From NCBI RefSeq assembly GCF_000422265.1, contig NZ_KE383812.1, positions 262,091 through 326,090 on the forward strand: DNA of 64,000 nucleotides, read 5' to 3'. The translations under genes and the position numbers were made by a program. The DNA comes from Kaistella palustris DSM 21579. Its GTDB lineage: Bacteria > Bacteroidota > Bacteroidia > Flavobacteriales > Weeksellaceae. This document shows, piece by piece, positions 36,276 through 46,416 of the stretch. The notes under the pieces were generated by a model that was not told where the DNA came from, made no database searches, and saw only the letters and a program-made list of their open reading frames with translations. Position 1 is the stretch's first letter; every line of letters begins with the position of its first letter.

Positions 36276-37946
36276 ATGTGTGGAATTGTATGTCTCTTCG
36301 ACGCCAAACAGAAAACCGAAATTCTAAGACCGCAGGTTTTAGAAATGTCCAAGAAAATCAGACATCGCGGTCCGGACTGGAGCGGGATTTTCCAGAATGA
36401 AAAAGTAATTTTCTCCCATGAAAGATTGGCAATTGTAGATCCAACTTCCGGGAAACAGCCACTTTTTTCGAAAGACAAAAAAATCGTTTTAGCCGTTAAT
36501 GGTGAAATCTATAACCACCGTGAGTTACGTCTGGAGTTCCCGGCATATGATTTTCAAACTGAATCTGATTGCGAAGTCATCATTCCTTTATTTCAGAAAT
36601 ATGGAAAAAATTTCGTGGATAAACTGAACGGAATTTTCGCCTTTGCGATTTACGATATCGAAAATGATGTTTATTTTGTAGCGAGAGATCATATGGGAAT
36701 TTGTCCTCTTTATCAAGGTTGGGACAAAAACGGAAATTATTACGTAGCTTCAGAATTAAAAGCATTGGAAGGCGTTTGCAAAACCATCGAAAATTTTTTA
36801 CCGGGACATTTTCTTTTCAGTCTTGATGGCTACGAAATGCAGCAATGGTACAAAAGAGATTGGGAAGATTTTGAAAACGTAAAAGACAATAAAACTGACA
36901 TTGCAGAACTGCGAAAAGCTCTGGAAGACGCAGTTCACCGACAATTAATGAGCGATGTTCCTTATGGAGTTTTACTTTCGGGCGGTTTGGATTCGTCTAT
37001 TATTTCCGCAGTTACGGCAAAATATTCCCGAAACAGAATTGAAAGTGGCGATACGCAGGAAGCTTGGTATCCACGTTTGCACAGTTTCGCAGTTGGTTTG
37101 GAAGGAAGTCCGGATTTGGCAGCGTCAAAAAAAGTTGCCGATCATATTGGTTCCATCCATCACGAAGTTCATTTCACCGTTCAGGAAGGTTTAGACGCAG
37201 TTCGCGACGTCATTTATCATTTGGAAACCTATGATGTGACGACGATTCGAGCTTCAACTCCGATGTATTTATTGGCAAGAGTCATTAAATCGATGGGTAT
37301 AAAAATGGTGCTTTCGGGAGAAGGTGCTGATGAAATTTTCGGCGGCTATTTATATTTTCACAAAGCGCCAAACGCAAAAGAATTCCACGAAGAAAACGTT
37401 CGAAAACTGAACAAACTTCATCTTTATGATTGTTTAAGAGCCAACAAATCCTTGATGAGTTGGGGAATTGAAGGCAGAGTTCCTTTCTTAGATAAAGAAT
37501 TTATGGATGTTGCGATGCGCCTGAATACAAAAGATAAAATGGTAGCTGCACACGAACCGAAAATTGAAAAATGGGTTCTTCGAAAAGCTTTCGAAGATCT
37601 ATTGCCGGAAAATATTACGTGGCGACAAAAAGAACAGTTCTCTGATGGAGTTGGATATTCCTGGATCGATTCTTTGAAAGAAGTTGCAGACAAAGAAATT
37701 TCGGATGAAATGATGACGAATGCGAAATTCCGGTTTCCATTAAATACTCCTCAAAATAAAGAAGAATACCGTTACCGCACCATTTTTGAAGAACATTTTC
37801 CAAGTGAAACTGCGGCTGCAACTGTTCCGTCTGTTCCTTCCGTTGCGTGTTCTACGCCAATTGCTTTGGAATGGGACGAAGCTTTTAAAAATGCAAACGA
37901 TCCAAGTGGAAGAGCGGTTTTATCGGTGCATGAGGATTCCTATTAG
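36276..37946 (+). CDS. asnB: Asparagine synthase (glutamine-hydrolysing), AsnB
   Basis: 556 residues from ATG 36276, so that the processed N-terminus is Cys2 (MCGIVCLF), the glutaminase nucleophile; upstream in-frame starts would hide it and are rejected. The ATP pyrophosphatase loop SGGLDSS is at 235-241 and GEGADEIFGGY follows. The enzyme makes asparagine from aspartate, glutamine and ATP. Like the flanking cargo genes, its codons look more A/T-rich than those of the core genes to the left, an impression that needs computing. Confidence 0.96.
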   Translation: MCGIVCLFDAKQKTEILRPQVLEMSKKIRHRGPDWSGIFQNEKVIFSHERLAIVDPTSGKQPLFSKDKKIVLAVNGEIYNHRELRLEFPAYDFQTESDCEVIIPLFQKYGKNFVDKLNGIFAFAIYDIENDVYFVARDHMGICPLYQGWDKNGNYYVASELKALEGVCKTIENFLPGHFLFSLDGYEMQQWYKRDWEDFENVKDNKTDIAELRKALEDAVHRQLMSDVPYGVLLSGGLDSSIISAVTAKYSRNRIESGDTQEAWYPRLHSFAVGLEGSPDLAASKKVADHIGSIHHEVHFTVQEGLDAVRDVIYHLETYDVTTIRASTPMYLLARVIKSMGIKMVLSGEGADEIFGGYLYFHKAPNAKEFHEENVRKLNKLHLYDCLRANKSLMSWGIEGRVPFLDKEFMDVAMRLNTKDKMVAAHEPKIEKWVLRKAFEDLLPENITWRQKEQFSDGVGYSWIDSLKEVADKEISDEMMTNAKFRFPLNTPQNKEEYRYRTIFEEHFPSETAAATVPSVPSVACSTPIALEWDEAFKNANDPSGRAVLSVHEDSY

Positions 37947-37965
37947 TAAAAAAGAAATCTTTTTT

Positions 37966-37998
37966 AAAAACCTGCCGTTGACTTCGGCAGGTTTTTTT
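37966..37998 (+). terminator. Terminator of asnB
   Basis: AAAAACCTGCCG (37966-37977) pairs perfectly with CGGCAGGTTTTT (37985-37996), followed by T residues. Confidence 0.88.
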
Positions 37999-38050
37999 CA
38001 TGCTAAAGATTTTATCCACAAATTTTTTCTTTTTATCTAAATCTTACAGC

Positions 38051-38413
38051 ATGTCTACAGATCTCCACATTTTCCACAAAACAATTTCACAGGAAGACTA
38101 CGATGCGGCGGCGAAATTCCTGAACCTGCTTTATACGCCGGAGCGTGTCGCAAAACTCGTAGAAGGACTTAAGAAAAGTCCGGTCCAGGTGAATAAAGCA
38201 GTGGACATTCTACGCGCCGCTGAGTTGGAGCTCCTGCCCATCGAGAATCCCAACGTTCAGAAAAACCTTTTCAAAGCCAGAAAGAACGAAAAAATGGCGC
38301 CGGTCGTTTTAGTCCGAGGCGAACATAAACTAATTGTTGCCGACGGTTACCACAGGATTTGTACCGCATATTACCTGCGCGAAGATGTGGAAATTCCCTT
38401 TATTATCGCTTAA
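38051..38413 (+). CDS. ParB/Srx-fold hypothetical protein
   Basis: 120 residues from ATG 38051 (MSTDLHIFHK); a longer frame from 38000 starts inside the terminator region and is rejected. The C-terminal half has a ParB-like nucleotide-binding pattern: MAPVVLVRGEHKLIVADGYHRICTAYYL. Such short ParB-fold proteins occur in many bacteria without known function. It lies 52 bases before the MFS exporter, same strand. Confidence 0.75.
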   Translation: MSTDLHIFHKTISQEDYDAAAKFLNLLYTPERVAKLVEGLKKSPVQVNKAVDILRAAELELLPIENPNVQKNLFKARKNEKMAPVVLVRGEHKLIVADGYHRICTAYYLREDVEIPFIIA

Positions 38414-38465
38414 GGAATCTATAATTTTAAATTAAAGCAGTTTATTACGCAGTCAAAACTTATAT

Positions 38466-39875
38466 ATGAACTTTGCACCTTTTCCGAACGCCGATTCGCC
38501 CATTAAAAAATATCTGCCCATCATTCTGGCGACGTCCATTTTTATGCAGATGCTGGATTCTACTATTTTGAATACCTCCCTGCCCTCCATTGCGAAAGAT
38601 CTGCAGGAATCTCCACTTAATATGCAGAACGCCATCATCAGTTACGTTCTTACACTCGCACTGTTTATGCCGGTCAGCGGTTTTCTGGCGGATAAGTTTG
38701 GGACCAAAAAAGTTTTTCTGTTTTCACTGGTCCTTTTTATTTTGGGTTCTCTTTTTTGTGCTTTGTCTCAAAATCTTACACAACTTGTACTCGCACGGAT
38801 CGTACAGGGACTTGGCGGAAGTTTAATGACGCCTGTCGGCAGGCTTGCATTAATAAAAACGTATGAAAAGAATGAACTTGTAAAGGCGATGAATTACGCC
38901 ATCATTCCGGCACTCATCGGGCCGGTGCTGGGACCGTTGGTTGGCGGATATATGGTGGATTATCTTTCCTGGCACTGGATTTTTCTGATCAATATTCCCA
39001 TTGGTCTGGCCGGGATATTTCTTTCGCTGAAATTTATGCCGGACTACAAATCGAGCGAAATTTCCTTTGATTTGAAAGGCTTTCTGATTTTTGCCTCCGC
39101 CTCGCTTCTGCTGTCAGTATCGCTGGAAATGCTTGGGAATGCAAGACATACAACGCTGATCCTCCTCATATTTACTTTGGGATTTCTGATGATCTATTAT
39201 TACTACAAACATGCAAAGAAAACGCGCAATCCCATCTTTCCGCTCAACCTCTTTAAAGTAAGAACTTTCCGCGTGGGAATTATAGGAAATCTGGCGACAC
39301 GTCTGGGAATCAGTTCCGTACCGCTCCTGCTCCCGCTTATGGTACAGATCGCGTATGGTGAAAGTGCGGTGGTTTCGGGCTGGATCGTGGCTCCCATGGC
39401 ACTCACCGCCATGGTGGGGAAATCGATTGTCATTAAGATCCTCGATTTTTTCGGCTATCGCAGTACGCTTATGACCAATACATTCATCATCGGAATATTA
39501 ATTACCTGTCTGGGAATTCCGGGGATCAACACTTCCATTTACTGGTTTATACCGATCATTTCAGTACTTGGTTTTTTTAATTCCATTCAGTTTACTGCAA
39601 TGAATACGATTGCGATTGCCGATCTGCGCCAGTCGCATACAAGCAGCGGAAATTCCCTGCTCGCCGTAAACCAGCAACTTGCTTTGGGTTTTGGTATTGC
39701 TTTGGGACTTATTATCTTAAAGCTTCTGGAAAATAATTCAGTATTTATTGGCGGCGATACTCATCAGGCTTTCCGTTATACATTTTATATTGTGGGATCT
39801 TTGACGGTTTTATCTGGTGTTGTTTTCCGGAGACTGCACTCCAAAGATGGCGACAATATGAAATCGCAGATCTAA
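38466..39875 (+). CDS. MFS drug exporter, DHA2 (EmrB/QacA) family
   Basis: 469 residues with about 14 membrane helices. Family motifs: LDSTILNTSLPSIAKDL in helix 1, GFLADKFGTKKVF (motif A), RIVQGLGGSLMTPVGRLAL (motif B) and GPVLGPLVGGYMVDYLSWHWIF (motif C, antiporter). It should use the proton gradient to expel drugs or other small molecules; the substrate cannot be read. No regulator gene of the TetR or MarR type is adjacent. Confidence 0.92.
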   Translation: MNFAPFPNADSPIKKYLPIILATSIFMQMLDSTILNTSLPSIAKDLQESPLNMQNAIISYVLTLALFMPVSGFLADKFGTKKVFLFSLVLFILGSLFCALSQNLTQLVLARIVQGLGGSLMTPVGRLALIKTYEKNELVKAMNYAIIPALIGPVLGPLVGGYMVDYLSWHWIFLINIPIGLAGIFLSLKFMPDYKSSEISFDLKGFLIFASASLLLSVSLEMLGNARHTTLILLIFTLGFLMIYYYYKHAKKTRNPIFPLNLFKVRTFRVGIIGNLATRLGISSVPLLLPLMVQIAYGESAVVSGWIVAPMALTAMVGKSIVIKILDFFGYRSTLMTNTFIIGILITCLGIPGINTSIYWFIPIISVLGFFNSIQFTAMNTIAIADLRQSHTSSGNSLLAVNQQLALGFGIALGLIILKLLENNSVFIGGDTHQAFRYTFYIVGSLTVLSGVVFRRLHSKDGDNMKSQI

Positions 39876-40145
39876 ATTCCGGCGGCAGTTTTTCTTCACT
39901 TTTCCTGAAGTTTCCGGCATGTTCAGAAGTCTCAAATACTTCCTGAAGAGGAAAGAATCATCCATTAAGGAGCGATATTTTAATACTAAAATATTCCTTT
40001 TTTCAAATGTTTGTTCGTGGTATAGAAACCATTAAAAGAAAATATCAAAATCATTCATTATAAATAAGATAGCCATATTAGACAGAATAAATGATAACCG
40101 TCGGTTTTAATTCCTAACTTTATTTCATTAATAAAAATAAAAATC
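39876..40145. other. Intergenic region before katA
   Basis: 270 bases, AT-rich, without a gene or clear structure. A weak -7-like TAACTTTA lies at 40115-40122, 23 bases before the catalase start. Confidence 0.4.
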
Positions 40146-41654
40146 ATGGACGACAGGAAAAAACTTACGAGACAGACCGGCGCACCCGTTCCGGATAATC
40201 AGAACACGCAAACCGCAGGACCAAGAGGTCCGTTACTGATGCAGGATTTTTGGTTTTTGGAAAAAATGGCCAATTTCGACAGAGAAGTCATTCCTGAAAG
40301 AAGAATGCATGCCAAAGGTTCCGGTGCTTTCGGCACTTTTACCGTAACACATGATATTACGCAATATTCCAAAGCCAGCATCTTCAGCGAAATTGGAAAG
40401 AAAACAGATTTGTTTGCGCGCTTTTCAACAGTTGCAGGCGAAAGAGGCGCCGCCGACGCCGAAAGAGATATCCGCGGTTTTGCTTTAAAGTTTTATACCG
40501 ATGAAGGAATTTGGGATATGGTCGGCAATAACACACCGGTTTTCTTTTTCCGCGATCCCATGAAATTTCCCGATCTGAACCACGCCGTAAAACGCGATCC
40601 GAAAACCAATATGCGCGATGCCAACAACAACTGGGATTTCTGGACCTTACTGCCCGAGGCGCTCCACCAGGTGACCATTCTGATGAGTGACCGCGGACTG
40701 CCGCACGGCTATCGCCACATGCACGGTTTCAGCAGCCACACTTACAGTTTCATTAATAAAGACAATGTTCGGCATTGGGCAAAATTCCATTTCAGAACCC
40801 AGCAGGGAATTGAAAACCTGACCGATGAAGAAGCCGGAAAAATAATCGCTGCAGACCGCGAATCAGCGCAGCGTGATCTCTTTGAAAATATTGAAAAAGG
40901 CAATTTTCCGAAATGGAAAATGTATGTACAGATCATGACCGAAGAACAGGCCAAAACCTACCGTTTTCACCCGTTCGATCTCACGAAAGTTTGGTCGAAA
41001 AAAGATTTCCCTTTAATTGAAGTCGGCGAATTCGAACTCAATAAAAACGCAGAAAATTATTTTGCTGATGTAGAACAGGCCGCCTTTAATCCCACCAATA
41101 TTGTTACCGGCATCGGATTTTCTCCCGACAAAATGTTGCAGGGAAGACTGTTTTCCTACGGTGATGCACAAAGATATCGACTGGGTGTAAATCATTATCA
41201 AATCCCCGTAAACCAACCGAGATGTCCTTATCACGCTTTTCACCGCGACGGTCAAATGCGCGTGGATGGAAATTATGGCGCCACAAAACATTATGAACCA
41301 AACAGTTTCGGCGAATGGCAGGAACAGCCTTCCGCAAAAGAGCCGCCCCTGGAACTTTCCGGCGACGCGTATGCACATAACTTTAGAGATGATGACGACG
41401 ATTATTATACCCAGCCCGGCGACCTTTACCGCATCATCAAAAAAGACGGCAAGGAACAATTGCTTTTCAACAATACCGCGGCGAATGTAGGTAATGCTGA
41501 GAAATTCATCCAGATCCGCCATATCCGGAACTGCTACAAAGCAGATCCTGAATACGGTGAAGGTGTAGCAAAAGCACTGGGAATGAGCATGGATGAAGTG
41601 AACAGTTTTGATCTGACGCCATACGATAAGTGGGCACCGAAAAAATCGATGTAA
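40146..41654 (+). CDS. katA: Catalase, clade 3 haem type
   Basis: 502 residues, small-subunit size. Active site His55 in [14 protein letters not shown], Asn128 ([10 protein letters not shown]), the haem-ligand Tyr338 in [15 protein letters not shown] and the NAD(P)H-type region are all present. It breaks down hydrogen peroxide. A 270-base gap before it would accommodate a regulated promoter, but no known operator was found. Confidence 0.97.
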   Translation: MDDRKKLTRQTGAPVPDNQNTQTAGPRGPLLMQDFWFLEKMANFDREVIPERRMHAKGSGAFGTFTVTHDITQYSKASIFSEIGKKTDLFARFSTVAGERGAADAERDIRGFALKFYTDEGIWDMVGNNTPVFFFRDPMKFPDLNHAVKRDPKTNMRDANNNWDFWTLLPEALHQVTILMSDRGLPHGYRHMHGFSSHTYSFINKDNVRHWAKFHFRTQQGIENLTDEEAGKIIAADRESAQRDLFENIEKGNFPKWKMYVQIMTEEQAKTYRFHPFDLTKVWSKKDFPLIEVGEFELNKNAENYFADVEQAAFNPTNIVTGIGFSPDKMLQGRLFSYGDAQRYRLGVNHYQIPVNQPRCPYHAFHRDGQMRVDGNYGATKHYEPNSFGEWQEQPSAKEPPLELSGDAYAHNFRDDDDDYYTQPGDLYRIIKKDGKEQLLFNNTAANVGNAEKFIQIRHIRNCYKADPEYGEGVAKALGMSMDEVNSFDLTPYDKWAPKKSM

Positions 41655-41739
41655 TTGAAAATTTTAAAAAGTGGAAAGATATCTTTACTAATGACTTTCC
41701 ACTCTTTTTTAAATTTACCCGCACTTTAAAAATAAAAAT

Positions 41740-42312
41740 ATGACAAAAGGAAGGCTCGAAGCTTTCAGCGACGGCGTTCTCGCCATCATCATCACCATCA
41801 TGGTTTTGGGTTTGCAAATCCCCGGCGGCCACTCTTTTGAAGATCTGAAACCGCTGTTCTTTAAATTCCTGTCGTACCTCTTTAGTTTTATTTATGTAGG
41901 AATTTACTGGAATAATCACCACCATCTTTTTCAGGCGACCAAGCGCGTCAACGGCAAAATACTGTGGGCTAATCTGCATCTTCTGTTTTGGCTGTCGGTG
42001 CTTCCTTTTGCCACTTCGTGGATGGGCGAAAATAATTTTGCTGAAAACCCGGTGGCACTTTATGGTTTTGTATTATTAATGGCGGCTGTGGCCTTTAATA
42101 TGCTCGAGAAATTCTGTGTTCAGAGCGACGGATACGATTCTGCCATCGCCAAAGCGCTTCGGTCGACACTCAAGGAAAAACTTTCGATCCTGTTCTATGC
42201 TTCGGGCGTTGGTCTGTCTTTTGTTTTTCCTGTCGTGGCCGTGATCTTGTATTATGTAGTCGCGATGATGTGGATCATTCCGGATCTTCGGATCGAAAAA
42301 ACCTTAGAATAA
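41740..42312 (+). CDS. TMEM175 family potassium channel-like protein
   Basis: 190 residues with about six membrane helices. The family signature RLEAFSDGVLAIIITIMVL is at the N-terminus. Bacterial TMEM175 proteins form lysosome-type leak potassium channels. Followed by a small GNAT gene 17 bases later. Confidence 0.88.
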   Translation: MTKGRLEAFSDGVLAIIITIMVLGLQIPGGHSFEDLKPLFFKFLSYLFSFIYVGIYWNNHHHLFQATKRVNGKILWANLHLLFWLSVLPFATSWMGENNFAENPVALYGFVLLMAAVAFNMLEKFCVQSDGYDSAIAKALRSTLKEKLSILFYASGVGLSFVFPVVAVILYYVVAMMWIIPDLRIEKTLE

Positions 42313-42329
42313 CTTTTAAAAATAGAAAT

Positions 42330-42590
42330 ATGAGCGAAGTAAAACTCAACGGAAACAACTTTGAACTTTTTGTAGATGGTGCAAAAGCGGGTGAAATGAC
42401 TTTTCAGAAGAAAGATGACGGATCAATTGACATTGTCCATACCCAGGTCGATGAGAAATATTCGGGTCAGGGGTTGGGAAAAGAACTTGTAAAAGCAGGA
42501 ACCGATTACGCCAAATCCCAAAATCTGAAAGTGACAGCATCCTGTCCATATGCACACAAAGTGATTTCATCGACACCAGAATTTCAGTAA
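42330..42590 (+). CDS. Small GNAT-type protein (NATD1/YjdJ-like)
   Basis: 86 residues from ATG 42330 (MSEVKLNGNNFEL); a frame reaching back to 42270 overlaps the preceding gene. It has a shortened GNAT core with the acetyl-CoA loop QVDEKYSGQGLGKELV and the C-terminal SCPYAHKVI. These one-domain proteins are often annotated as N-acetyltransferases; activity is unproven. Confidence 0.85.
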   Translation: MSEVKLNGNNFELFVDGAKAGEMTFQKKDDGSIDIVHTQVDEKYSGQGLGKELVKAGTDYAKSQNLKVTASCPYAHKVISSTPEFQ

Positions 42591-42627
42591 TTTGCAAATG
42601 TGATATTGGAATCTTTCAATAACAGCA

Positions 42628-42656
42628 AACCTTTCTGTCAAGCAGAAAGGTTTTTT
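42628..42656 (+). terminator. Terminator of the TMEM175/GNAT unit
   Basis: AACCTTTCTG (42628-42637) pairs with CAGAAAGGTT (42643-42652), followed by T residues. Confidence 0.88.
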
Positions 42657-42844
42657 ATGTATAAATATGAAGCTAGGGCGTTTTCATACTAAAACATCCG
42701 ATTCTGAAGGGATTTGTGTTTGAAATAAAGACCTTTAATGCTGTAATTAATAATCCATAAAATACTGAAAGAAGCGGCAATATTCCGACTGGCAATAAAT
42801 TGTTTACGGCCGGTCGTATGGCTCCGAAATCACCTCAAAAAAAC

Positions 42845-42852
42845 TATATTTG
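42845..42852 (+). promoter_or_regulatory. -7 box of the symporter gene
   Basis: TATATTTG, 24 bases before ATG 42877. The longer frame start (TTG at 42850) lies inside this box, which supports the ATG. Confidence 0.55.
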
Positions 42853-42876
42853 TCAAAATTTTTAAAAATAAATTCT

Positions 42877-44313
42877 ATGAATCCCATCGTGTTGCTGTTG
42901 ATCATCGTTGCCTATTTTGCACTTTTGCTCTGGGTAGCTTACCGAACCGGAAAAAACAGTAACAACGAGAGTTTCTTCATCGGAAACCGAAAAAGTAACT
43001 GGATGCTTGTGGCTTTTGGGATGATCGGAACTTCACTTTCGGGCGTAACATTTGTGTCGGTTCCGGGTGCGGTTGGTGCGGATTCCTTTCATTATCTGCA
43101 GATTACGATCGGTTATCTGATAGGATATGTTATTATCGCTTACGTACTTTTGCCACTGTATTACCGCCTGAAACTCACGTCAATCTACGGTTACCTGCAG
43201 GAACGAATGGGACAGATTTCCTATAAATCCGGTGCCTGGATCTTTATCGTTTCGCGTTTGGTCGGTGCAACAGCGCGGCTTTATCTCGTTGTAAATATTC
43301 TGCAGCTTGCTATTTTAGACAGTTTTGGTGTCCCATTTATCGTAACCACGCTGGTTATACTGGCAATGATCATTCTTTATACTTACGAAGGCGGCGTGAA
43401 AACCATTGTGTGGACCGATACGCTGCAAACCACCTGTATGCTGTTAGGCCTTATTATATGTTCAGTATATATGATGAATCACCTTGGATTAAATTTCACC
43501 GACAGCATCACGCAAATGCAGAAATCCGGTTACACAGAAATCTTTAACATAGATGTAAACAGTAAGGCTTTCTTCTTCAAACAGGTATTGGCAGGCGCTT
43601 TCATCACCATAACAATGACGGGGATCGATCAGGAGATGATGCAGAAATCGCTGTCGGTAACTAAACTGAAAGATTCGCAGAAAAATATGGTTACACTGGG
43701 ATTTGTACTTGTGCTGGTAATTTCCCTCTTTCTTTTTATGGGTGGGCTGCTGCACCTTTACGGGCAAACTGAGCATGTGGTAAGTTCCGGCGACCAACTA
43801 TTTCCCGATATTGCGCTTAACCACATGCCGCCATTTATTTCGGTAATATTTATCATCGCGCTGATCTCCGCGCTTTTTCCGAGTGCCGATGGTGCAATGA
43901 CCGCTTTAACCTCATCACTCTGTATTGATATTTTCGGCTTGAAGGAGAAAAAAATTTCCGATAAAGCACAGGAGAAGTTCCGGAAACGCATTCACCTCAT
44001 TGTGGCGTTTTCATTTTTAATCATGGTGATCATCTTTAAACTGATCAATGACAATTCGATGATCGGTCTGATCCTGAAGCTCGCAGGCTTCACCTACGGT
44101 CCGCTTCTTGGCTTATTTGCTTTCGGAATTTTTACAAAATTCCGTGTTCAGGACAGACTTGTGCCATATGTCTGTATTGCGGCGCCGGTGATTTCGTATT
44201 TCATCGATAAGTTTCAGGAAAATATTTTCGGTGATTTCAAGATCGGTTTGGAACTGCTCATCATTAATGGTTTGCTTACTTTTCTTGGGTTGTGGTTGAT
44301 AAGGAAGAAATAA
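42877..44313 (+). CDS. Sodium:solute symporter (SSS family)
   Basis: 478 residues from ATG 42877 (MNPIVLLLIIVAYF), with about 12 to 13 membrane helices. Family features: the first-helix region leading to NNESFFIGNRKSNW, GTSLSGVTFVSVPG and GIDQEMMQKSL. It imports an organic solute with sodium; the substrate cannot be read. It stands alone. Confidence 0.9.
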   Translation: MNPIVLLLIIVAYFALLLWVAYRTGKNSNNESFFIGNRKSNWMLVAFGMIGTSLSGVTFVSVPGAVGADSFHYLQITIGYLIGYVIIAYVLLPLYYRLKLTSIYGYLQERMGQISYKSGAWIFIVSRLVGATARLYLVVNILQLAILDSFGVPFIVTTLVILAMIILYTYEGGVKTIVWTDTLQTTCMLLGLIICSVYMMNHLGLNFTDSITQMQKSGYTEIFNIDVNSKAFFFKQVLAGAFITITMTGIDQEMMQKSLSVTKLKDSQKNMVTLGFVLVLVISLFLFMGGLLHLYGQTEHVVSSGDQLFPDIALNHMPPFISVIFIIALISALFPSADGAMTALTSSLCIDIFGLKEKKISDKAQEKFRKRIHLIVAFSFLIMVIIFKLINDNSMIGLILKLAGFTYGPLLGLFAFGIFTKFRVQDRLVPYVCIAAPVISYFIDKFQENIFGDFKIGLELLIINGLLTFLGLWLIRKK

Positions 44314-44353
44314 AAACTTTTAATATATAATTCACTGCTCCGTAGTACTGCTT

Positions 44354-44371
44354 TTGTTATATTTGTAACAA
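44354..44371 (+). promoter_or_regulatory. -7 box inside a perfect inverted repeat, before the lone nuclease gene
   Basis: TTGTTA-TATTTG-TAACAA: 6-base arms (44354-44359 and 44366-44371) enclose the -7 box TATATTTG (44358-44365). The ATG at 44387 follows. The symmetry across the polymerase site could be a repressor operator. Confidence 0.5.
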
Positions 44372-44386
44372 AACCAAAACACAACT

Positions 44387-45454
44387 ATGGATTTGAAAAT
44401 TAAACTCCAGCAGTTGCATCAGCGAGTAGATGCATTAAAAGACCAAATTAATACTGAGGAAGCTACAAAAAATGCTTTTGTAATGCCTTTTATCCAAATT
44501 TTAGGCTACGATATATTTAATCCTACTGAGGTAATTCCAGAATATATTTGTGACATTGGAACAAAAAAGGGTGAAAAAATTGATTATGTCATTAAAAAAG
44601 ATAATGAACCGATCTTCATTATTGAATGCAAACACTGGAAAGAAAATGCCGATGCTCATAATTCCCAACTTCACAGATATTATCACGTCTCCAGAGCTAG
44701 ATTCGGAGTGCTTACCAATGGGCATACATATAACTTTTATACCGATTTGGAGAAGCCTAATATCATGGACGAAAAACCGTTCTTTACTTTGGATCTAAGC
44801 GATTTGAAAGATTCATCATTAAAAATACTAGAAAACTTTACCAAGACAGACTATAACCTTGAGAGTATTTTGGATTCTGCAGAAGCAATGAAATACATTA
44901 AGGCCATTAGAAAAGAGTTCGAAAAAGAACTTGTTGAACCAAGTGATGAGTTGGTTAAATTATTGGTAAATAAATTTTACGAAAAGCCACTCACAGCCTC
45001 TAGAATGGTCACTTTCCGGGAATACACAAAAAGGGCAATCGTTAATTCCATTAATGAATCAATAAGTATACGGCTAAAATCTGCACTGAGTATTAATGAT
45101 GATATTAGCAAAACACCTCCAAAACCGATTGATGAAAACATTGATTCAAACGCTGATGTACCAAAATACATTACGACTGAAGATGAACTGGAGGGATATC
45201 AAATCGTTAAAGCTATTCTCCGCGAAAAAATTTCTTCAGATCGAATCGCTTATAGAGATACTCAATCATACTTCGGTATTTTGCTGGATGATAATAACAG
45301 AAAACCAATTGCCAGGCTACATTTTAACTCTGCAAATAAATACATTGAACTTTTCCATAAAGGAAAGGATCATGGGGAAAAGATACTTTTAAATTCTCTT
45401 GATGAAATTTATGAGAGTAGAACCGAGCTTCACCTGACTCTAGCAAATTATTGA
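44387..45454 (+). CDS. Stand-alone type I restriction HsdR N-terminal-like nuclease
   Basis: 355 residues. The PD-(D/E)XK core of the HsdR_N type is visible: early Glu24/25 helix, Asp66 in GEKIDYVI and Glu80-x-Lys82 in FIIECKHWK. A middle helical linker (about 140-240) leads to a second conserved domain of unknown role (EGYQIVKAILREKI, DRIAYRDTQSYFGILLDDNNRKPIARL). There is no helicase part, methylase or specificity gene beside it, so it is not a complete type I system. Codons are more AT-rich than in the neighbours. Probably an acquired nuclease; a defence role is inference. Confidence 0.85.
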   Translation: MDLKIKLQQLHQRVDALKDQINTEEATKNAFVMPFIQILGYDIFNPTEVIPEYICDIGTKKGEKIDYVIKKDNEPIFIIECKHWKENADAHNSQLHRYYHVSRARFGVLTNGHTYNFYTDLEKPNIMDEKPFFTLDLSDLKDSSLKILENFTKTDYNLESILDSAEAMKYIKAIRKEFEKELVEPSDELVKLLVNKFYEKPLTASRMVTFREYTKRAIVNSINESISIRLKSALSINDDISKTPPKPIDENIDSNADVPKYITTEDELEGYQIVKAILREKISSDRIAYRDTQSYFGILLDDNNRKPIARLHFNSANKYIELFHKGKDHGEKILLNSLDEIYESRTELHLTLANY

Positions 45455-45558
45455 TTACTTTAAATCGATCTCAAACCTTAGATCAAATCCTGCCCAAAAG
45501 CGGGATTTTTCATTTCCCAAACCCATCTAAAATCCGTAAATTCGCCTGCAAATAAATC

Positions 45559-46416
45559 ATGATAATGAGTAAATCGATTGAAGAGCTGAAATCGCTGACA
45601 ACACAGATCAGAAGAGACATTTTGCGAATGGTACACGCCGTAAATTCCGGTCATCCCGGTGGCAGTCTGGGCTGTACCGAATATTTCGCCGCCCTGTACG
45701 GCAAAGTGATGAACTACAAACTGCCCTTCACTATGAAAGGCAAAAACGAAGACCTTTTCTTCCTTTCCAACGGCCACATTTCGCCCGTCTTTTACTCCAC
45801 TTTAGCCCGGTTCGGATTCTTTCCCGTTTCAGAACTCGCCACCTTCCGCAAACTCGATTCCAGACTGCAGGGTCACCCGACCACGCACGAGGGTTTACCC
45901 GGCGTTCGCGTAGCTTCAGGATCTCTGGGCCAGGGATTATCCGTCGCAATCGGTGCTGCTCTCGGAAAAAAACTCGACGGCGACAAAAGCCTCATTTATA
46001 CCATGCAGGGCGATGGCGAACTTCAGGAAGGTCAGAACTGGGAAGCCTTCATGTACGCTGCAGCCAAAAAAGTCGATAACATTATTGCAACCATCGATTA
46101 CAACGGCAGACAGATCGACGGCGATACCGATGATGTTTTGAATCTTGGCGACCTACACGCAAAGCTCGAAGCTTTCGGCTGGAAAGTCCTCAACGAAAAA
46201 AATGGTAACGATCTGGAAGCGGTTATCGCGATCCTGGAAAGAGCCAAAGCAGAAACCGGTCAGGGAAAACCAGTAGTGATTTTGCTCAACACAGAAATGG
46301 GATTTGGCGTTGATTATATGGTCGGAACCCACGCCTGGCACGGGAAAGCACCCAACGATGAGCAACTCGACACGGCCTTCAAACAATTATATTTAGAAGC
46401 ACCGGCGGATTATTAA
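45559..46416 (+). CDS. tktA: Transketolase, N-terminal (TPP-binding) subunit
   Basis: 285 residues (possible starts 45559 or 45565). The TPP motif GDGELQEGQNWEA with the following Asn (TIDYNGRQIDGDT) and the substrate HPGGSLG block are present. Together with the C-terminal subunit it forms the pentose phosphate pathway transketolase; split forms are usual in Bacteroidota. The second gene does not follow directly but after 453 bases, which is unusual. Confidence 0.93.
   Translation: MIMSKSIEELKSLTTQIRRDILRMVHAVNSGHPGGSLGCTEYFAALYGKVMNYKLPFTMKGKNEDLFFLSNGHISPVFYSTLARFGFFPVSELATFRKLDSRLQGHPTTHEGLPGVRVASGSLGQGLSVAIGAALGKKLDGDKSLIYTMQGDGELQEGQNWEAFMYAAAKKVDNIIATIDYNGRQIDGDTDDVLNLGDLHAKLEAFGWKVLNEKNGNDLEAVIAILERAKAETGQGKPVVILLNTEMGFGVDYMVGTHAWHGKAPNDEQLDTAFKQLYLEAPADY

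Noticed and set aside
41013..41522. 169-residue minus-strand frame inside catalase
   Set aside because: Antisense shadow of katA with no domain or start signal.
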